Of a DNA stretch of 42,873 bases, positions 14,247 through 23,564 are shown piece after piece. Position 1 is the first letter of the stretch. Each line of letters starts with the position of its first letter. The notes below the pieces were generated by a model. The model was not told the origin of the DNA, did not search any database, and was given only the letters and a program-made list of their open reading frames with translations. A program made the position numbers and the translations under genes. The stretch is from a virus. Where the stretch lies: positions 1 to 42,873 of the IMG/VR virus record IMGVR_UViG_3300009011_000023; one strand, 5' to 3'.

Positions 14247-14303
14247 AGCTTAAAGTAAAATATAACTTTTATAGAAACATATAATTAAAGAAAATACTTA
14301 ATA

Positions 14304-14320
14304 GTTAAATTAATAAATAT
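14304..14320 (+). repeat. SPbeta-type repeat copy before the SSB-like gene
   Basis: GTTAAATTAATAAATAT, followed by TATAAATTATAC-type AT-rich sequence that may contain a -10 box for the replication genes. Confidence 0.65.
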
Positions 14321-14351
14321 AAATTATACATATAACTGGAGGAATTTTATA

Positions 14352-15290
14352 ATGGCAAATCAAACAACTATTCGACAAGGTGAAAACACAGTAGAAATCA
14401 CAGGAGTTTTAGCAGAAAATCGCTTAGAGTATTACACTTCTCAAGATAAACGTCAATTTATCCGTGGTCAATTTGATGTTAAAACGGCAACTGATGAGAT
14501 TCAAACAATTCACGTATTCTCTTCTAAACTTAAAAAAGATGGATCAGAAAGCGGAGGCTTCAAAGGCTTTGAAACAGTAATGAATGAGTATAAATCAATT
14601 CAAGATGTTGGAGAAGAAGCTGCTGATAAAGTTGAAGTTCGAAACGGTACACTTGAAATGAATGACTATGTTGGTGGTGATGGTCAGGTTAAATCTTATC
14701 CTCAGTTTTCTACATTCTTTGTGAATCGCTTAAAAGCAGGAGAAGAGTTTACTCCAAAGGCTGAATTAACTGTTGAAGGATATATTCAATCTATCTCAGC
14801 AGAAATGAAAAATGGAGAAGAAACTGGTCGATTAAAGCTAAAACTTGTTGTAGCCCTTTTTGGAGGAGCAGTTGCACCATTTGAGTTTATTGCACCAGAA
14901 GGGGAAATTGCGGAGTATATTGATGAAAACTGGGAAGTTGGTCAAACAGTTACTTTATACGCAGACATTGTTAATCGAGTAGAGAAGAAAGAAATTACTC
15001 AAGCAGTTTCATTCGGTAAGCCTAAAGTTAAAACTGTAACTAACAGCGTTCGTGAGTATGTAATCACAGGAGGCAGTGAGCCATACGATGAAGAAAGCCC
15101 GAAAGCTTACACTAAAGAAGTTATTAAAGCGGCTTTAGCAGAGCGTGAAGTTAAACTAGAGGAGCTAAAAAATAAAAAGAAAGATGGTAAGAAAGAAGCT
15201 CCGAAAAAAGGTGGATTTGGCAAAGCAGCTAAAACAGAACCTAAGAAAACAGAATCAATCGACATTGACGAATCGGACTTACCTTTCTGA
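14352..15290 (+). CDS. SSB-like OB-fold protein
   Basis: 312 residues, ATG at 14352 after TGGAGG. The C-terminus ends DIDESDLPF, the acidic DLPF tip typical of single-stranded-DNA-binding proteins, preceded by a Lys/Pro-rich linker (GKKEAPKKGGFGKAAK). The ordered part (about residues 1-250) is beta-rich and long enough for two OB-like folds. It is much longer than bacterial SSB (about 170 residues). The tip would recruit the adjacent helicase, primase and polymerase. The place matches SPbeta yorF. It may be a functional SSB substitute rather than a true homologue. Confidence 0.75.
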   Translation: MANQTTIRQGENTVEITGVLAENRLEYYTSQDKRQFIRGQFDVKTATDEIQTIHVFSSKLKKDGSESGGFKGFETVMNEYKSIQDVGEEAADKVEVRNGTLEMNDYVGGDGQVKSYPQFSTFFVNRLKAGEEFTPKAELTVEGYIQSISAEMKNGEETGRLKLKLVVALFGGAVAPFEFIAPEGEIAEYIDENWEVGQTVTLYADIVNRVEKKEITQAVSFGKPKVKTVTNSVREYVITGGSEPYDEESPKAYTKEVIKAALAEREVKLEELKNKKKDGKKEAPKKGGFGKAAKTEPKKTESIDIDESDLPF

Positions 15291-15329
15291 TACATAAATA
15301 ATTAAAATTAGAATAAGGAGTGATGATTT

Positions 15330-16106
15330 ATAGAGAGTGTAACTGTAGAAAGTAAGATTGTGGCTGGTGTAAAAGAAGCAATGAGCATATTAACAATTGA
15401 TCGAATGCCAACATCTGCTGAACTGAGAAGCAACAATATGACATGGTTGGATTCACTAATAGGTCAAAACGGGGGCTTAGTTAAATGGGCAGATAAACTA
15501 AACCTCCCCCTGAAAAGGGCAAGAGTTTCAATGTCTGAAAAAGAAATAAAAGAAGGCATACTTACTATCAAAAAAGAACTAGGACTAGATAGAATGCCAA
15601 GTAGAAGTGAGATAATAGCTTACACAAAAAATAATTCTTTACATAATCACATAGTTCGAAGTAAGGGCTATAGAGGATGGGCAAAAGCCTTAAGCTTAAG
15701 CATCAAAGAGAGTGAAACAAAAACAGGGCAAGATTTTGAAGAAGAAGCAATGAACATCTTGATAGAAAAAGGATTTTCAGTAGAAAAGATGCCAACAAAA
15801 CATCCTTTTGACTTGCTGATAAATGGAACTGTTAAGGTAGACGTTAAATCTGGAAGAGCATATATGCTTAGAGGGAGTAGATGTCATTCCTTTGGAATAA
15901 ACAAAAACAATGGTTCGTGTGATCTATATATGATTCTTGCTTTAGATGAAAAAGATAAGATAGAGCGAACTTTCATTGTGCCAAGCCATCATCTAAAAGT
16001 CACAACATTGTCAATTGGTGAAAACAGTAAATACAATAGGTACATAGGTAAATTTAGCTTAATGAGTCAATATAGCGATTTTCATCAAAAGTTGGAAATT
16101 GTTTAG
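15330..16106 (+). CDS. PD-(D/E)XK homing endonuclease with N-terminal repeats, ATA start
   Basis: 258 residues if begun at ATA 15330, which lies 9 bases after AAGGAG. The next in-frame canonical start, GTG 15360, lacks a ribosome site. Two repeats near residues 24-60 and 85-120 share DRMP(T/S)xxE and a following (G)xxxWAxxL pattern, as in homing-endonuclease-associated repeats. The C-terminal half carries a PD-(D/E)XK core: HPFDLLI (Asp161) then VKVDVKSG (Asp171, Lys173), with a Glu in the helix before. It is free-standing between SSB-like and Sak4-like genes, so probably a selfish insertion. A Holliday-resolvase-like role is the alternative. Confidence 0.75.
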   Translation: MESVTVESKIVAGVKEAMSILTIDRMPTSAELRSNNMTWLDSLIGQNGGLVKWADKLNLPLKRARVSMSEKEIKEGILTIKKELGLDRMPSRSEIIAYTKNNSLHNHIVRSKGYRGWAKALSLSIKESETKTGQDFEEEAMNILIEKGFSVEKMPTKHPFDLLINGTVKVDVKSGRAYMLRGSRCHSFGINKNNGSCDLYMILALDEKDKIERTFIVPSHHLKVTTLSIGENSKYNRYIGKFSLMSQYSDFHQKLEIV

Positions 16107-16112
16107 TTAAAT

Positions 16113-16125
16113 AAATTAATAAATA
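16113..16125 (+). repeat. SPbeta-type repeat copy before the Sak4-like gene
   Basis: AAATTAATAAATA, seven bases after the homing endonuclease stop and before the leader hairpin at 16143. Confidence 0.6.
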
Positions 16126-16142
16126 CATATAAAACGAATAAC

Positions 16143-16166
16143 GAGGGTGAGTTAATCCTTGCCCTC
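16143..16166 (+). other. Leader hairpin before the Sak4-like gene
   Basis: GAGGGTGAG (16143-16151) pairs with CTTGCCCTC (16158-16166) over nine pairs, two of them G-U, loop of six. No T-run follows. Confidence 0.5.
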
Positions 16167-16208
16167 TAATAAAAACAAAATTATAAATTTATTGGAGGAA
16201 TTATACAT

Positions 16209-17183
16209 ATGGCAAATTTAGATATCTTCGCACCTCAAATCTCAGTAGTAGCAAAAGGCTTAGATGGTAAAGTAATTACAATTTACGGATCAAACAACTT
16301 AGGAAAAACAAAACAAAGCACGCGTATGGCAAAACCATTGTACCTACCTTTTGAAAGAGGATTAAATGCAATTGCAGGTGTTCCCTTTATGCCTATTAAT
16401 AGTTGGTCAGATTTTAAAAAGGTTAACAAGCAGTTAACTAAAAACCCTGACAAAGCTAAAGAAGTTTATCAAACTATTATTGTTGATGAAGTTGATGCAT
16501 TTGCTAAGTATGCTTCTCGCTATGTGTGCTCTCAGTATGACGTTGAGCGAATTAAAGACGGTAATGATGGGTTCGGTCTATGGAAAGAGTATGAAACAGA
16601 AATCTTTGAGGAACTTAATAAGCTATTAGGAGTTGGGTTTACAGTTATCTTTATCGCTCATGCTGAGACAGATAAAGAAGGAAAAGTTCGACCTAAAGGA
16701 GAGAAACGTGTGCTGTCACCAGTAATCGATAACAGTGATATCGTAGTGTATCTACAGTCAAACGGTATCGATGAAGATCGCCAAGTAGTTAAATCAAGCG
16801 CATGGTTAGCTGAAACAGATGAATTCTTTGCTCGTAGTCGCTTTGATTATATTGATACATACATTGAAGAGTTTACGGCTGAAAACCTTGAAAAAACAGT
16901 TATAGAGGCAATTAAACGTCAAGAAGAAGAAGAAGGTATTACAGCAGTTACATATGATCAACAAAAAGAAGTGTATAAATCTGAGGAGCTTACATACGAA
17001 GACTTAATGGCACAAATCAAAGAGCTTGGAAGCAAACTTACTAATCAAGATCGACTAGAAGATGTAACTGACGTGGCTGAAAGAAATCTAGGAAAAGGCA
17101 AGAGAATTACTGAATGCACTAAAAATCAAGTCGAAGTCATGTCAGTAATTTTAGATGAGTTGAAAGATTTATTAGCTGAATAA
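16209..17183 (+). CDS. Sak4-like RecA-family ATPase
   Basis: 324 residues, ATG at 16209 after TTGGAGG. A P-loop GSNNLGKT at residues 27-34 and Walker B TIIVDEVD at 89-96 lie in an N-terminal RecA-type core without the DNA-binding loops of full RecA. The last third is helical and acidic. Size and place between SSB-like and helicase genes fit phage Sak4 annealing/recombination ATPases and SPbeta yorG. It probably loads or stabilises single-stranded DNA with the SSB-like protein. A terminator follows. Confidence 0.75.
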   Translation: MANLDIFAPQISVVAKGLDGKVITIYGSNNLGKTKQSTRMAKPLYLPFERGLNAIAGVPFMPINSWSDFKKVNKQLTKNPDKAKEVYQTIIVDEVDAFAKYASRYVCSQYDVERIKDGNDGFGLWKEYETEIFEELNKLLGVGFTVIFIAHAETDKEGKVRPKGEKRVLSPVIDNSDIVVYLQSNGIDEDRQVVKSSAWLAETDEFFARSRFDYIDTYIEEFTAENLEKTVIEAIKRQEEEEGITAVTYDQQKEVYKSEELTYEDLMAQIKELGSKLTNQDRLEDVTDVAERNLGKGKRITECTKNQVEVMSVILDELKDLLAE

Positions 17184-17190
17184 TTGAATG

Positions 17191-17226
17191 AAGGGAGTGA
17201 AGAGTTGCTTTGCTCCCTTTTGTTTT
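17191..17226 (+). terminator. Terminator inside the replication block
   Basis: AAGGGAG (17191-17197) pairs with CTCCCTT (17213-17219) and the tract continues as TTTTGTTTT. The loop of 15 is large, so termination may be partial. It would set lower expression for the downstream helicase-polymerase genes. Confidence 0.6.
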
Positions 17227-17244
17227 AAGTAAAGGATGGTGTAA

Positions 17245-17724
17245 ATGGCGAAAAAGGTTAAGTGTCCTCATTGTGAAAAAATGATGGATAAGGAATCAGC
17301 AGTTCCACATCAGAAAAGGTATTATCATGAAGCTTGTTTAAAAGATAAGCAAAAGTCAATTGATGATCGTAAAGACTTGATTGCATACATATGTGAATTA
17401 TACAGAATTGATGCTCCAACAGGAATGATGCTTAAACAAATAAAAGAATATGAAACAGACTTCAAATACAAACTTAAAGGTATAGAGCTGGCTTTAAGAT
17501 ACTTCTATGAGACTAGCGAAAATCGTCCTCGTGAGGGAGATGGAATAGGGATTGTTCCATTTGTGTATGAGAAAGCTAAAAAACATTACATGCTAAAGAA
17601 AAATGTAGAAAAAAGTGTGAGAGAGGCAGCAGGGAAAGAGATTGAACAAAAAGTGGTAACTGTTAAGTCTCCAGAAATGAAAGTGAAGAAGAAGATAGAA
17701 CAAATAGATATGAGCACATTATAA
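17245..17724 (+). CDS. Zinc-finger protein of the replication block
   Basis: 159 residues, ATG at 17245 after AAAGGATGG. The N-terminus has CPHC at 8-11 and HEAC at about 28-31, a likely zinc site, followed by a helical domain. It lies between the Sak4-like and helicase genes, in the position of SPbeta yorH. Such zinc proteins in replication operons may be helicase loaders, but this is only suggested by place. Confidence 0.65.
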   Translation: MAKKVKCPHCEKMMDKESAVPHQKRYYHEACLKDKQKSIDDRKDLIAYICELYRIDAPTGMMLKQIKEYETDFKYKLKGIELALRYFYETSENRPREGDGIGIVPFVYEKAKKHYMLKKNVEKSVREAAGKEIEQKVVTVKSPEMKVKKKIEQIDMSTL

Positions 17725-17738
17725 GTGAGGTGTACAGT

Positions 17739-19265
17739 TTGGCAGTATTTGATAAACGGGCAGCATTTCAAGTGATTGGTTGTTTACTACAGAAGCCATC
17801 TTTACTTGAAGAAGAAAAATACCCAATTAACGTAGAGGATTTTAAAGTAAACAGTGAACCATTTTATAAAATTTTATTCGCAGCAATCAACAATTTGTAC
17901 AGTCAAGGCATTGAAGATATTGATTTTGTTATGATTGACAGTTTTCTTTCAAGCTACGATATTCAATATAAGATTTTCTTAGACAATGATGGAATTGAAT
18001 ATTTACAGACTGCTGAAGAAAACAGCAAATTAAAGAACTATGAATATAATTATAATCGAATTAAGAAGTTTAGCTTATTAAGAGCTTATAGTGAAGCAGG
18101 GTTCGATATTAAAGAAATATATGATGATTCTATTGTTTCTCCTAGAGAAAGTGAAGAAATGATGGAAGAGTTTGATAAGATGAAGATTGATGACATTGTT
18201 AATCATTTTGAAGAGAAGCAGTTAAAGATTAGAAATGTATTCCTTACTGACGAGAACAAGATTACTCAACATGCTAGTAAAGGTGCAAAGGATTTAATTA
18301 AGAAATATCAAGAAGAACCTGATTTCGGCATTTCTTTGATTGGTAACTTACAAAACACAATCTTTCGTGGCGCTAAAACTAAGACTGTGTTACTTAGATC
18401 AGCTCCACAAAACACAGGTAAAACAAGGATTGCATTAGCTGAAGCTACAGACATGGCTATTGATGAATTCTATGACTTGAAAACTGAGAAATGGATTAAA
18501 CGAAATAGATGTGAAAATGTATTATACATAAGTACAGAAATGGAAGCTGAATTATTACAACCTACAATCTTAGCTTATATTAGTGGGGTTAAAGAAGATA
18601 AGATCAAAGATGGTTTATGTGATGAAGATGAATTTAAACGTGTTGAAAAAGCAACTGAAATTTTAGATAGAACAAACTTTTGGATTGAATACATACCAAA
18701 CTTTAACACTCAATTAATCGAGACAGTTATTAAGACACATATTATCGAGAATAAGGCACAATATATCTATTTTGACTACATTCACCTTTCTGTACAAATT
18801 CTACAGGAAATGGCTGAGATGTCACGAGGAATGTCTCTACGTGAAGATATGGTGCTATATATGTTTATGTTCCGGTTGGTTCAGATTGCAGAGAAATTTA
18901 ATGTACATATTACTACTGCTTCTCAATTAAACGGAGAGTGGAAAGACACTAAAGATGCTGACCAAAACTTACTTCGTGGATCAAAAGCAATGGCAGATAA
19001 AATACAGAAAGGAATGATTGCGCTAGTGCCAACAAAGGCTGATATGGAAGCGTTAGAGCCTATTCTACGAGAAGGATTCTATCCAGCTCCAAATATCGTT
19101 TATCACATCTATAAGAACCGTATGACAAAACATAAAAATGTGAAGCTATGGTTACACATTGACTATGATACAATGCGAATTCAAGAATTATTCTTAACGA
19201 CAAATGACTATGAGCTTATTGATATTCAGCCTACTGAAATTAAAACAGAAGAACCTGTATTTTAA
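17739..19265 (+). CDS. DnaB-like replicative helicase
   Basis: 508 residues from TTG 17739, favoured over a GTG at 17730 because GAGGTG (17726-17731) is the ribosome site. The N-terminal domain begins AVFDKRAAFQVIGCLLQKP, as in DnaB (early Gly-x-Leu region). The RecA core has Walker A APQNTGKTR near residue 228 and a Walker B-type YIYFDYIHLS near 340. It also has the DnaB-type TASQLNGEW and RGSKAMADK segments. A full-length hexameric helicase, in the position of SPbeta yorI. It unwinds the fork with the primase encoded next. Confidence 0.88.
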   Translation: MAVFDKRAAFQVIGCLLQKPSLLEEEKYPINVEDFKVNSEPFYKILFAAINNLYSQGIEDIDFVMIDSFLSSYDIQYKIFLDNDGIEYLQTAEENSKLKNYEYNYNRIKKFSLLRAYSEAGFDIKEIYDDSIVSPRESEEMMEEFDKMKIDDIVNHFEEKQLKIRNVFLTDENKITQHASKGAKDLIKKYQEEPDFGISLIGNLQNTIFRGAKTKTVLLRSAPQNTGKTRIALAEATDMAIDEFYDLKTEKWIKRNRCENVLYISTEMEAELLQPTILAYISGVKEDKIKDGLCDEDEFKRVEKATEILDRTNFWIEYIPNFNTQLIETVIKTHIIENKAQYIYFDYIHLSVQILQEMAEMSRGMSLREDMVLYMFMFRLVQIAEKFNVHITTASQLNGEWKDTKDADQNLLRGSKAMADKIQKGMIALVPTKADMEALEPILREGFYPAPNIVYHIYKNRMTKHKNVKLWLHIDYDTMRIQELFLTTNDYELIDIQPTEIKTEEPVF

Positions 19266-19281
19266 GGGGTGAGCATCCCTT

Positions 19282-20385
19282 ATGGCATTAGATAAAGATA
19301 AAATTAAAGAAAGCTTAACAGAAGAAGATATAAAGCTCATTCTCACTGATTTAGGTAGTGATTTAAAATTAGCAGACAAAATGATATTCCAAACAGTTTG
19401 TCATAGTGGGAGTAAGCATAAATTACACTACTATGAAGACACTAAGCAATTTCATTGTTACACAGACTGTGGAGATAATTTAGATGTATATGAGCTAACA
19501 ATTAGAGCTAAAAAACACCAAGGGATAGAATTAACATTTCCAGATGCAGTTAAATACATAGCTAGTTTGACAGGTAAGTATTATAGTGCTGATACAGCAT
19601 TGGATAAGGTAAATAGTCACTTAATTAGTGACTGGGAATTTATCAATAGGTACAAAAAGAAGAAGGAAATAAATAAAGAGTTAAAAGTTATACATAATCA
19701 TAATGTGTTTCAACTATTCTCTCCTTATGGACATATCTCATGGCTAAATGAAGGCATTAGTCATGAGACAATGGAGAGATTTAACATAAGTTATTACTTA
19801 AGAGATGATAGAATCGTCATTCCTCACTATGATATGAATAATAATCTTGTAGGTATACGTGGAAGGGCGATGAGAAAAGAAGACGAGGATTCAGGTAGAA
19901 AATATATGCCTTTATTGGTGGGTAAAACACAGTATAATCATCAGACCATGCTAAATCTATATGGACTACATAAGACGAAAGATGCAATAAAAAGGTTAAA
20001 AAAAATAGCTTTGTTCGAAAGTGAGAAGTCCGTTTTGATGTGTGAAGACTTCTATGGAGAAGATAACTTTTCAACGGCAATATGTGGCAGCACATTGTCA
20101 AGATTCCATGTGCAAATCATCTTGTCTTTAGAGGTGGAAGAAGTGTTCCTGTGCATGGATAAGATGTACCACGATCCAGACAGCAAAGAAGCTGAGATTT
20201 ACGCTAAAAAAATTATGAAATTTGCAAACATGCTCTCACCATATTGCACAGTTTATGTACTATGGGATGATTTTGGATGGATAGATTATCGTGAAGCTCC
20301 TTGTGATAGAGGGAAGAAAGTTTTAGAAGATTTAATGAAAGCAAAGTATGAAGTGAAAACTATAAATGAAGGGGCGATTGTGTGA
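19282..20385 (+). CDS. DnaG-like primase
   Basis: 367 residues, ATG at 19282 after AAGGGGTGAG. An N-terminal zinc motif: Cys40 and His41/His46, then Cys59 and Cys63 (HCYTDCG), a variant of CHC2. A catalytic part of the DnaG type follows (residues 170-200, RIVIPHYDMNNNLVGIRGRA) with a TOPRIM-like Glu in ALFESEKSVLMCEDFYG near residue 246. It is shorter than bacterial DnaG (about 600) because the helicase-interaction domain is absent. Matches SPbeta yorJ. It synthesises RNA primers for the DnaE-like polymerase. The next gene's start overlaps the stop. Confidence 0.82.
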   Translation: MALDKDKIKESLTEEDIKLILTDLGSDLKLADKMIFQTVCHSGSKHKLHYYEDTKQFHCYTDCGDNLDVYELTIRAKKHQGIELTFPDAVKYIASLTGKYYSADTALDKVNSHLISDWEFINRYKKKKEINKELKVIHNHNVFQLFSPYGHISWLNEGISHETMERFNISYYLRDDRIVIPHYDMNNNLVGIRGRAMRKEDEDSGRKYMPLLVGKTQYNHQTMLNLYGLHKTKDAIKRLKKIALFESEKSVLMCEDFYGEDNFSTAICGSTLSRFHVQIILSLEVEEVFLCMDKMYHDPDSKEAEIYAKKIMKFANMLSPYCTVYVLWDDFGWIDYREAPCDRGKKVLEDLMKAKYEVKTINEGAIV

Positions 20386-22103
20386 GATATAAGTTGATCG
20401 GAGAGAACGATTTTTTTGTTAACCCTGTTCAGACAATATTGAAAAATAGAGGGATTGAAGACATGGAATCCTTCTTAAACTTAGATGCAAGTGTTACAGA
20501 CCATTGGAGTAAATTAAAAAATATTAAGGGAGCTGCTGAATGTCTAATTGAGCATGTAAAACGTAAGTCTCAAGTTTTCATTCAGGTTGATCCTGACTGT
20601 GATGGCTATTGCTCTAGTGCCATCCTAATTAACTATCTAAAGAAAGTTTTCCCTGATGTAAATATTACATGGAGGCTGCAAGAAGGTAAGGAGCACGGTG
20701 TATTTGTTGACAAAGTTCCTGAAGATACAGATTTAGTAATCATTCCTGACGCTGGCTCAAATCAGTATGATGAACATAAGGCACTAAAGGAAAAAGGAAT
20801 AGATGTGCTTGTATTAGATCACCATGAGACTGATAAGGAATCTGAATATGCAATAGTAGTAAATAATCAACTGTCACCTGAATATGGCAGTAAGGCTATG
20901 ACTGGAGCAGGTATCATACTTGAGTTTTGTAGAGCGCTAGATGATAAGTTAGGCGTTAAGTATGCAGAAGATTATTCAGATTTAGCTGCTATTGGAATTA
21001 TTGGTGATATGGCTGATATGCAAGAACTAGGAACAAGATATAATGCTTTGCAGGGGATCAAAGAAGCTAAGAATCCCCTGTATAAAGCCTTATTAGAAAA
21101 GCAGAATCACTCTATGGGGGGAGAAGTAAATATTATCAACTTAACCTTCTATATTGTTCCCTTGATTAATGCAGTAGTACGTTCCGGCACACAAGAGGAA
21201 AAAGAACAAATGATGAGAGCTTTTTTAGAATCAGACGAAGAGATATTCTATAAGTATCGTGACATTGAAAGATATGAACCTATTGCAATTAACACTGCTC
21301 GTATGATGGGGAATATAAAAGCTCGACAAGGCAGAGCAGTTAAAAAAGGAGTAGAAATTCTAGAGGAGCGCATTGAACAAAGAAATTTACTTAATAACAA
21401 AATTTTAATTGTTAATGTGGCAGGGATTATCGATAAGGATTTTACCGGTTTAGTAGCTAATCAAGTTTCAAACAAATACAAAAGACCAACACTATTAATA
21501 AGACCTGATGCAAAAGGAGAGTGTAAGGGTTCAGCTCGTGGGTATGACAAAGGACATATTAAAGATTTCAAAGAGTTTTTAAACGAAACAGAATTGTTTA
21601 ACTTTTGTGAAGGTCACTCGAACGCTTTAGGGGTGGGTATTGATAGTGATAAGTTGATCGAGGCTAACAACTTATTTAATGAGTTACTGAAAGATGTGGA
21701 AGTGGATTTAAATACATATGAAGTAGACTTTGTTGTTCCTTGTAAACAATTGACTTCTGAACTGGTATTAGAAATACATAAGCATAGAGATGTGTGGAGT
21801 CGCAATGTCGAGGAACCATTATTGGCTATAAAAGATATAAAAGTTAAAGCTAAGGATATCAGCTTCTTTAAGGGAAAGAAAGCAGGTAAGACAGGAACTC
21901 TTAAATTTAAAGCTAATGGGGTAGATGTGGTTAAATTCTACTGTCGAGATGAAGAGTATGAGGAACATTTCAAGGGCAAAGACTTCAATATTGATGTTAT
22001 AGGCAAGTGTGACTTAAATGAATACAAAGGTAAGAAGTTTGCTCAGATCAAGATTGAGGATTATGAAATTACAGAAATAAAAGAAGAGGAATTAATATTT
22101 TAG
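20382..22103 (+). CDS. RecJ-like single-strand-specific exonuclease
   Basis: 573 residues, GTG at 20382 overlapping the primase stop (GTGTGA). DHH-family motifs: VDPDCDG at 69-75 (Asp70, Asp72, Asp74), then VIIPDAG near 119 and LVLDHHETD at 143-151. The C-terminal part (DHHA1 and OB domain) has a GSARG segment and a GEGHSNALGVGI-type glycine motif. Length matches RecJ. SPbeta YorK is annotated as this enzyme. It would process single-stranded ends during replication or recombination. Confidence 0.88.
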   Translation: MRYKLIGENDFFVNPVQTILKNRGIEDMESFLNLDASVTDHWSKLKNIKGAAECLIEHVKRKSQVFIQVDPDCDGYCSSAILINYLKKVFPDVNITWRLQEGKEHGVFVDKVPEDTDLVIIPDAGSNQYDEHKALKEKGIDVLVLDHHETDKESEYAIVVNNQLSPEYGSKAMTGAGIILEFCRALDDKLGVKYAEDYSDLAAIGIIGDMADMQELGTRYNALQGIKEAKNPLYKALLEKQNHSMGGEVNIINLTFYIVPLINAVVRSGTQEEKEQMMRAFLESDEEIFYKYRDIERYEPIAINTARMMGNIKARQGRAVKKGVEILEERIEQRNLLNNKILIVNVAGIIDKDFTGLVANQVSNKYKRPTLLIRPDAKGECKGSARGYDKGHIKDFKEFLNETELFNFCEGHSNALGVGIDSDKLIEANNLFNELLKDVEVDLNTYEVDFVVPCKQLTSELVLEIHKHRDVWSRNVEEPLLAIKDIKVKAKDISFFKGKKAGKTGTLKFKANGVDVVKFYCRDEEYEEHFKGKDFNIDVIGKCDLNEYKGKKFAQIKIEDYEITEIKEEELIF

Positions 22104-22127
22104 TTTACATATTTGATTCCATATAGT

Positions 22128-22141
22128 AAAATTAATAAATA
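22128..22141 (+). repeat. SPbeta-type repeat copy before the polymerase gene
   Basis: AAATTAATAAATAA, ending directly before the GAAAGGAG ribosome site of the polymerase. Confidence 0.6.
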
Positions 22142-22157
22142 AGAAAGGAGTGTTTAT

Positions 22158-23564
22158 ATGATTGGTTGTCATTGTCATACTGATGTATCAAACATTAGAC
22201 TACTAGACAGCACAAACAAAGTAAAAGACTTGCTAAAATGTGCTGTGGAGATGGATTATAAGGGAATAGCAATTACAGATCACGAGGTTTTGTCAGCCCA
22301 TGTTCAAGCTATTAAAACAGTTAGAGAAATGAAGAAAAAGAATATCATGCCTGAAGACTTCAAGTTAATCTTAGGGAATGAAATTTATTTGGTTGATTCC
22401 TTAGAGGAAGTGAGAGATAACTATAAATCAGGTGTAACAAAATTTCCTCATTTCTTGCTTCTTGCTAAGGATGCAATAGGACACGAACAGCTAAGAATAC
22501 TTTCTAGTAAAGCATGGGAAAACTCCTTTTACACAGGAGCGATGGAACGTGTGCCAACTGTTAAGGAAGATTTGGAAGAGGTAGTAAAAGGGAACAGAGG
22601 ACATTTAATTGCAAGTTCAGCTTGTTTAGGTAGTGAAATTAATATATATCTACTGAAAATAAAAGAGGCTGAGATAGAGGATAATCAAGAAATTATTAAA
22701 GAGTACAAACAGAAGATACATAATTTTGTCACTTGGTGTATCGATGTGTTTGGTAAAGATAATTTTTTTATTGAGTTGCAACCAGCTTTGTCTGATGAAC
22801 AAGTCTATTGCAATGAAAAATTAATTGATATCTCAAATGGATATGAATTAAAACGTATTGTAACAACTGATGCGCATTTTCTCAGACCAGAAGACAGAGA
22901 AATACACAAAGCCTTTCTAAATTCCAAGGAAGGAGAGAGAGAGGTTGATGATTTTTATCAAGCTTGCTTTGTTCAAAGTGTAGAAGAAATCAAAAAACAT
23001 ATGATTGACTATATTGACATAGAAATCATTGAAGATGCCATTCGCAACACCGAGTTAATTGGAGAAGTGATTGAAGACTATACAATTGAGCACGATCCTA
23101 TTATTCCAAAAATGGAGCTTCCTGAGTTTGAGTTAAGACATACATTTAAGCCAGCATATACTCAGTACGGGTACATAAAAAAAATGGCTTATTCAGACAA
23201 TGAGCAAGATAGATACTTATTAAAGTTAATTGAAGATGGATTTGATGAGAAACTTAGAAAACCTTCATTAACTAAAGAAGGTTTTCACATTGTCTTAAAA
23301 AGACTAAATGACGAGCTAGGAGAGCTTCACAAGATTAGCCAAACTCTCAGTCAGTCGATGCCTTCCTATTACATCACAGTACGAGAAATCATCAATTTAA
23401 TTTGGGATGATGATTGTGGGGGAAACAGTTTAGCTGGTGTAGCACGAGGAAGTGCAGCAGGATACTTAGTCAATTATTTAATTGATATTACACAAGTTAA
23501 CCCAATCGAGTACAATCTACCCCATTGGCGACACTTGACCGCAGAAAGACCTGAGCTGCCCGAT
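22158..23564 (+). CDS. DNA polymerase III alpha (DnaE-like), exon 1
   Basis: 469 codons, ATG at 22158 after AAAGGAG. Begins MIGCHCHTDVSN, the PHP domain (His4, His6). GNEIYLVD and TTDAHFLRPED near residues 75 and 236 are further PHP elements. The polymerase palm starts near ARGSAAGYL, and the exon stops at LPD, so the last codon is the first catalytic Asp (469). A frameshift gene or pseudogene is excluded by the group I intron that follows. Joined to 24510-27029 it encodes 1308 residues, close to SPbeta YorL (about 1305). Confidence 0.9.
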
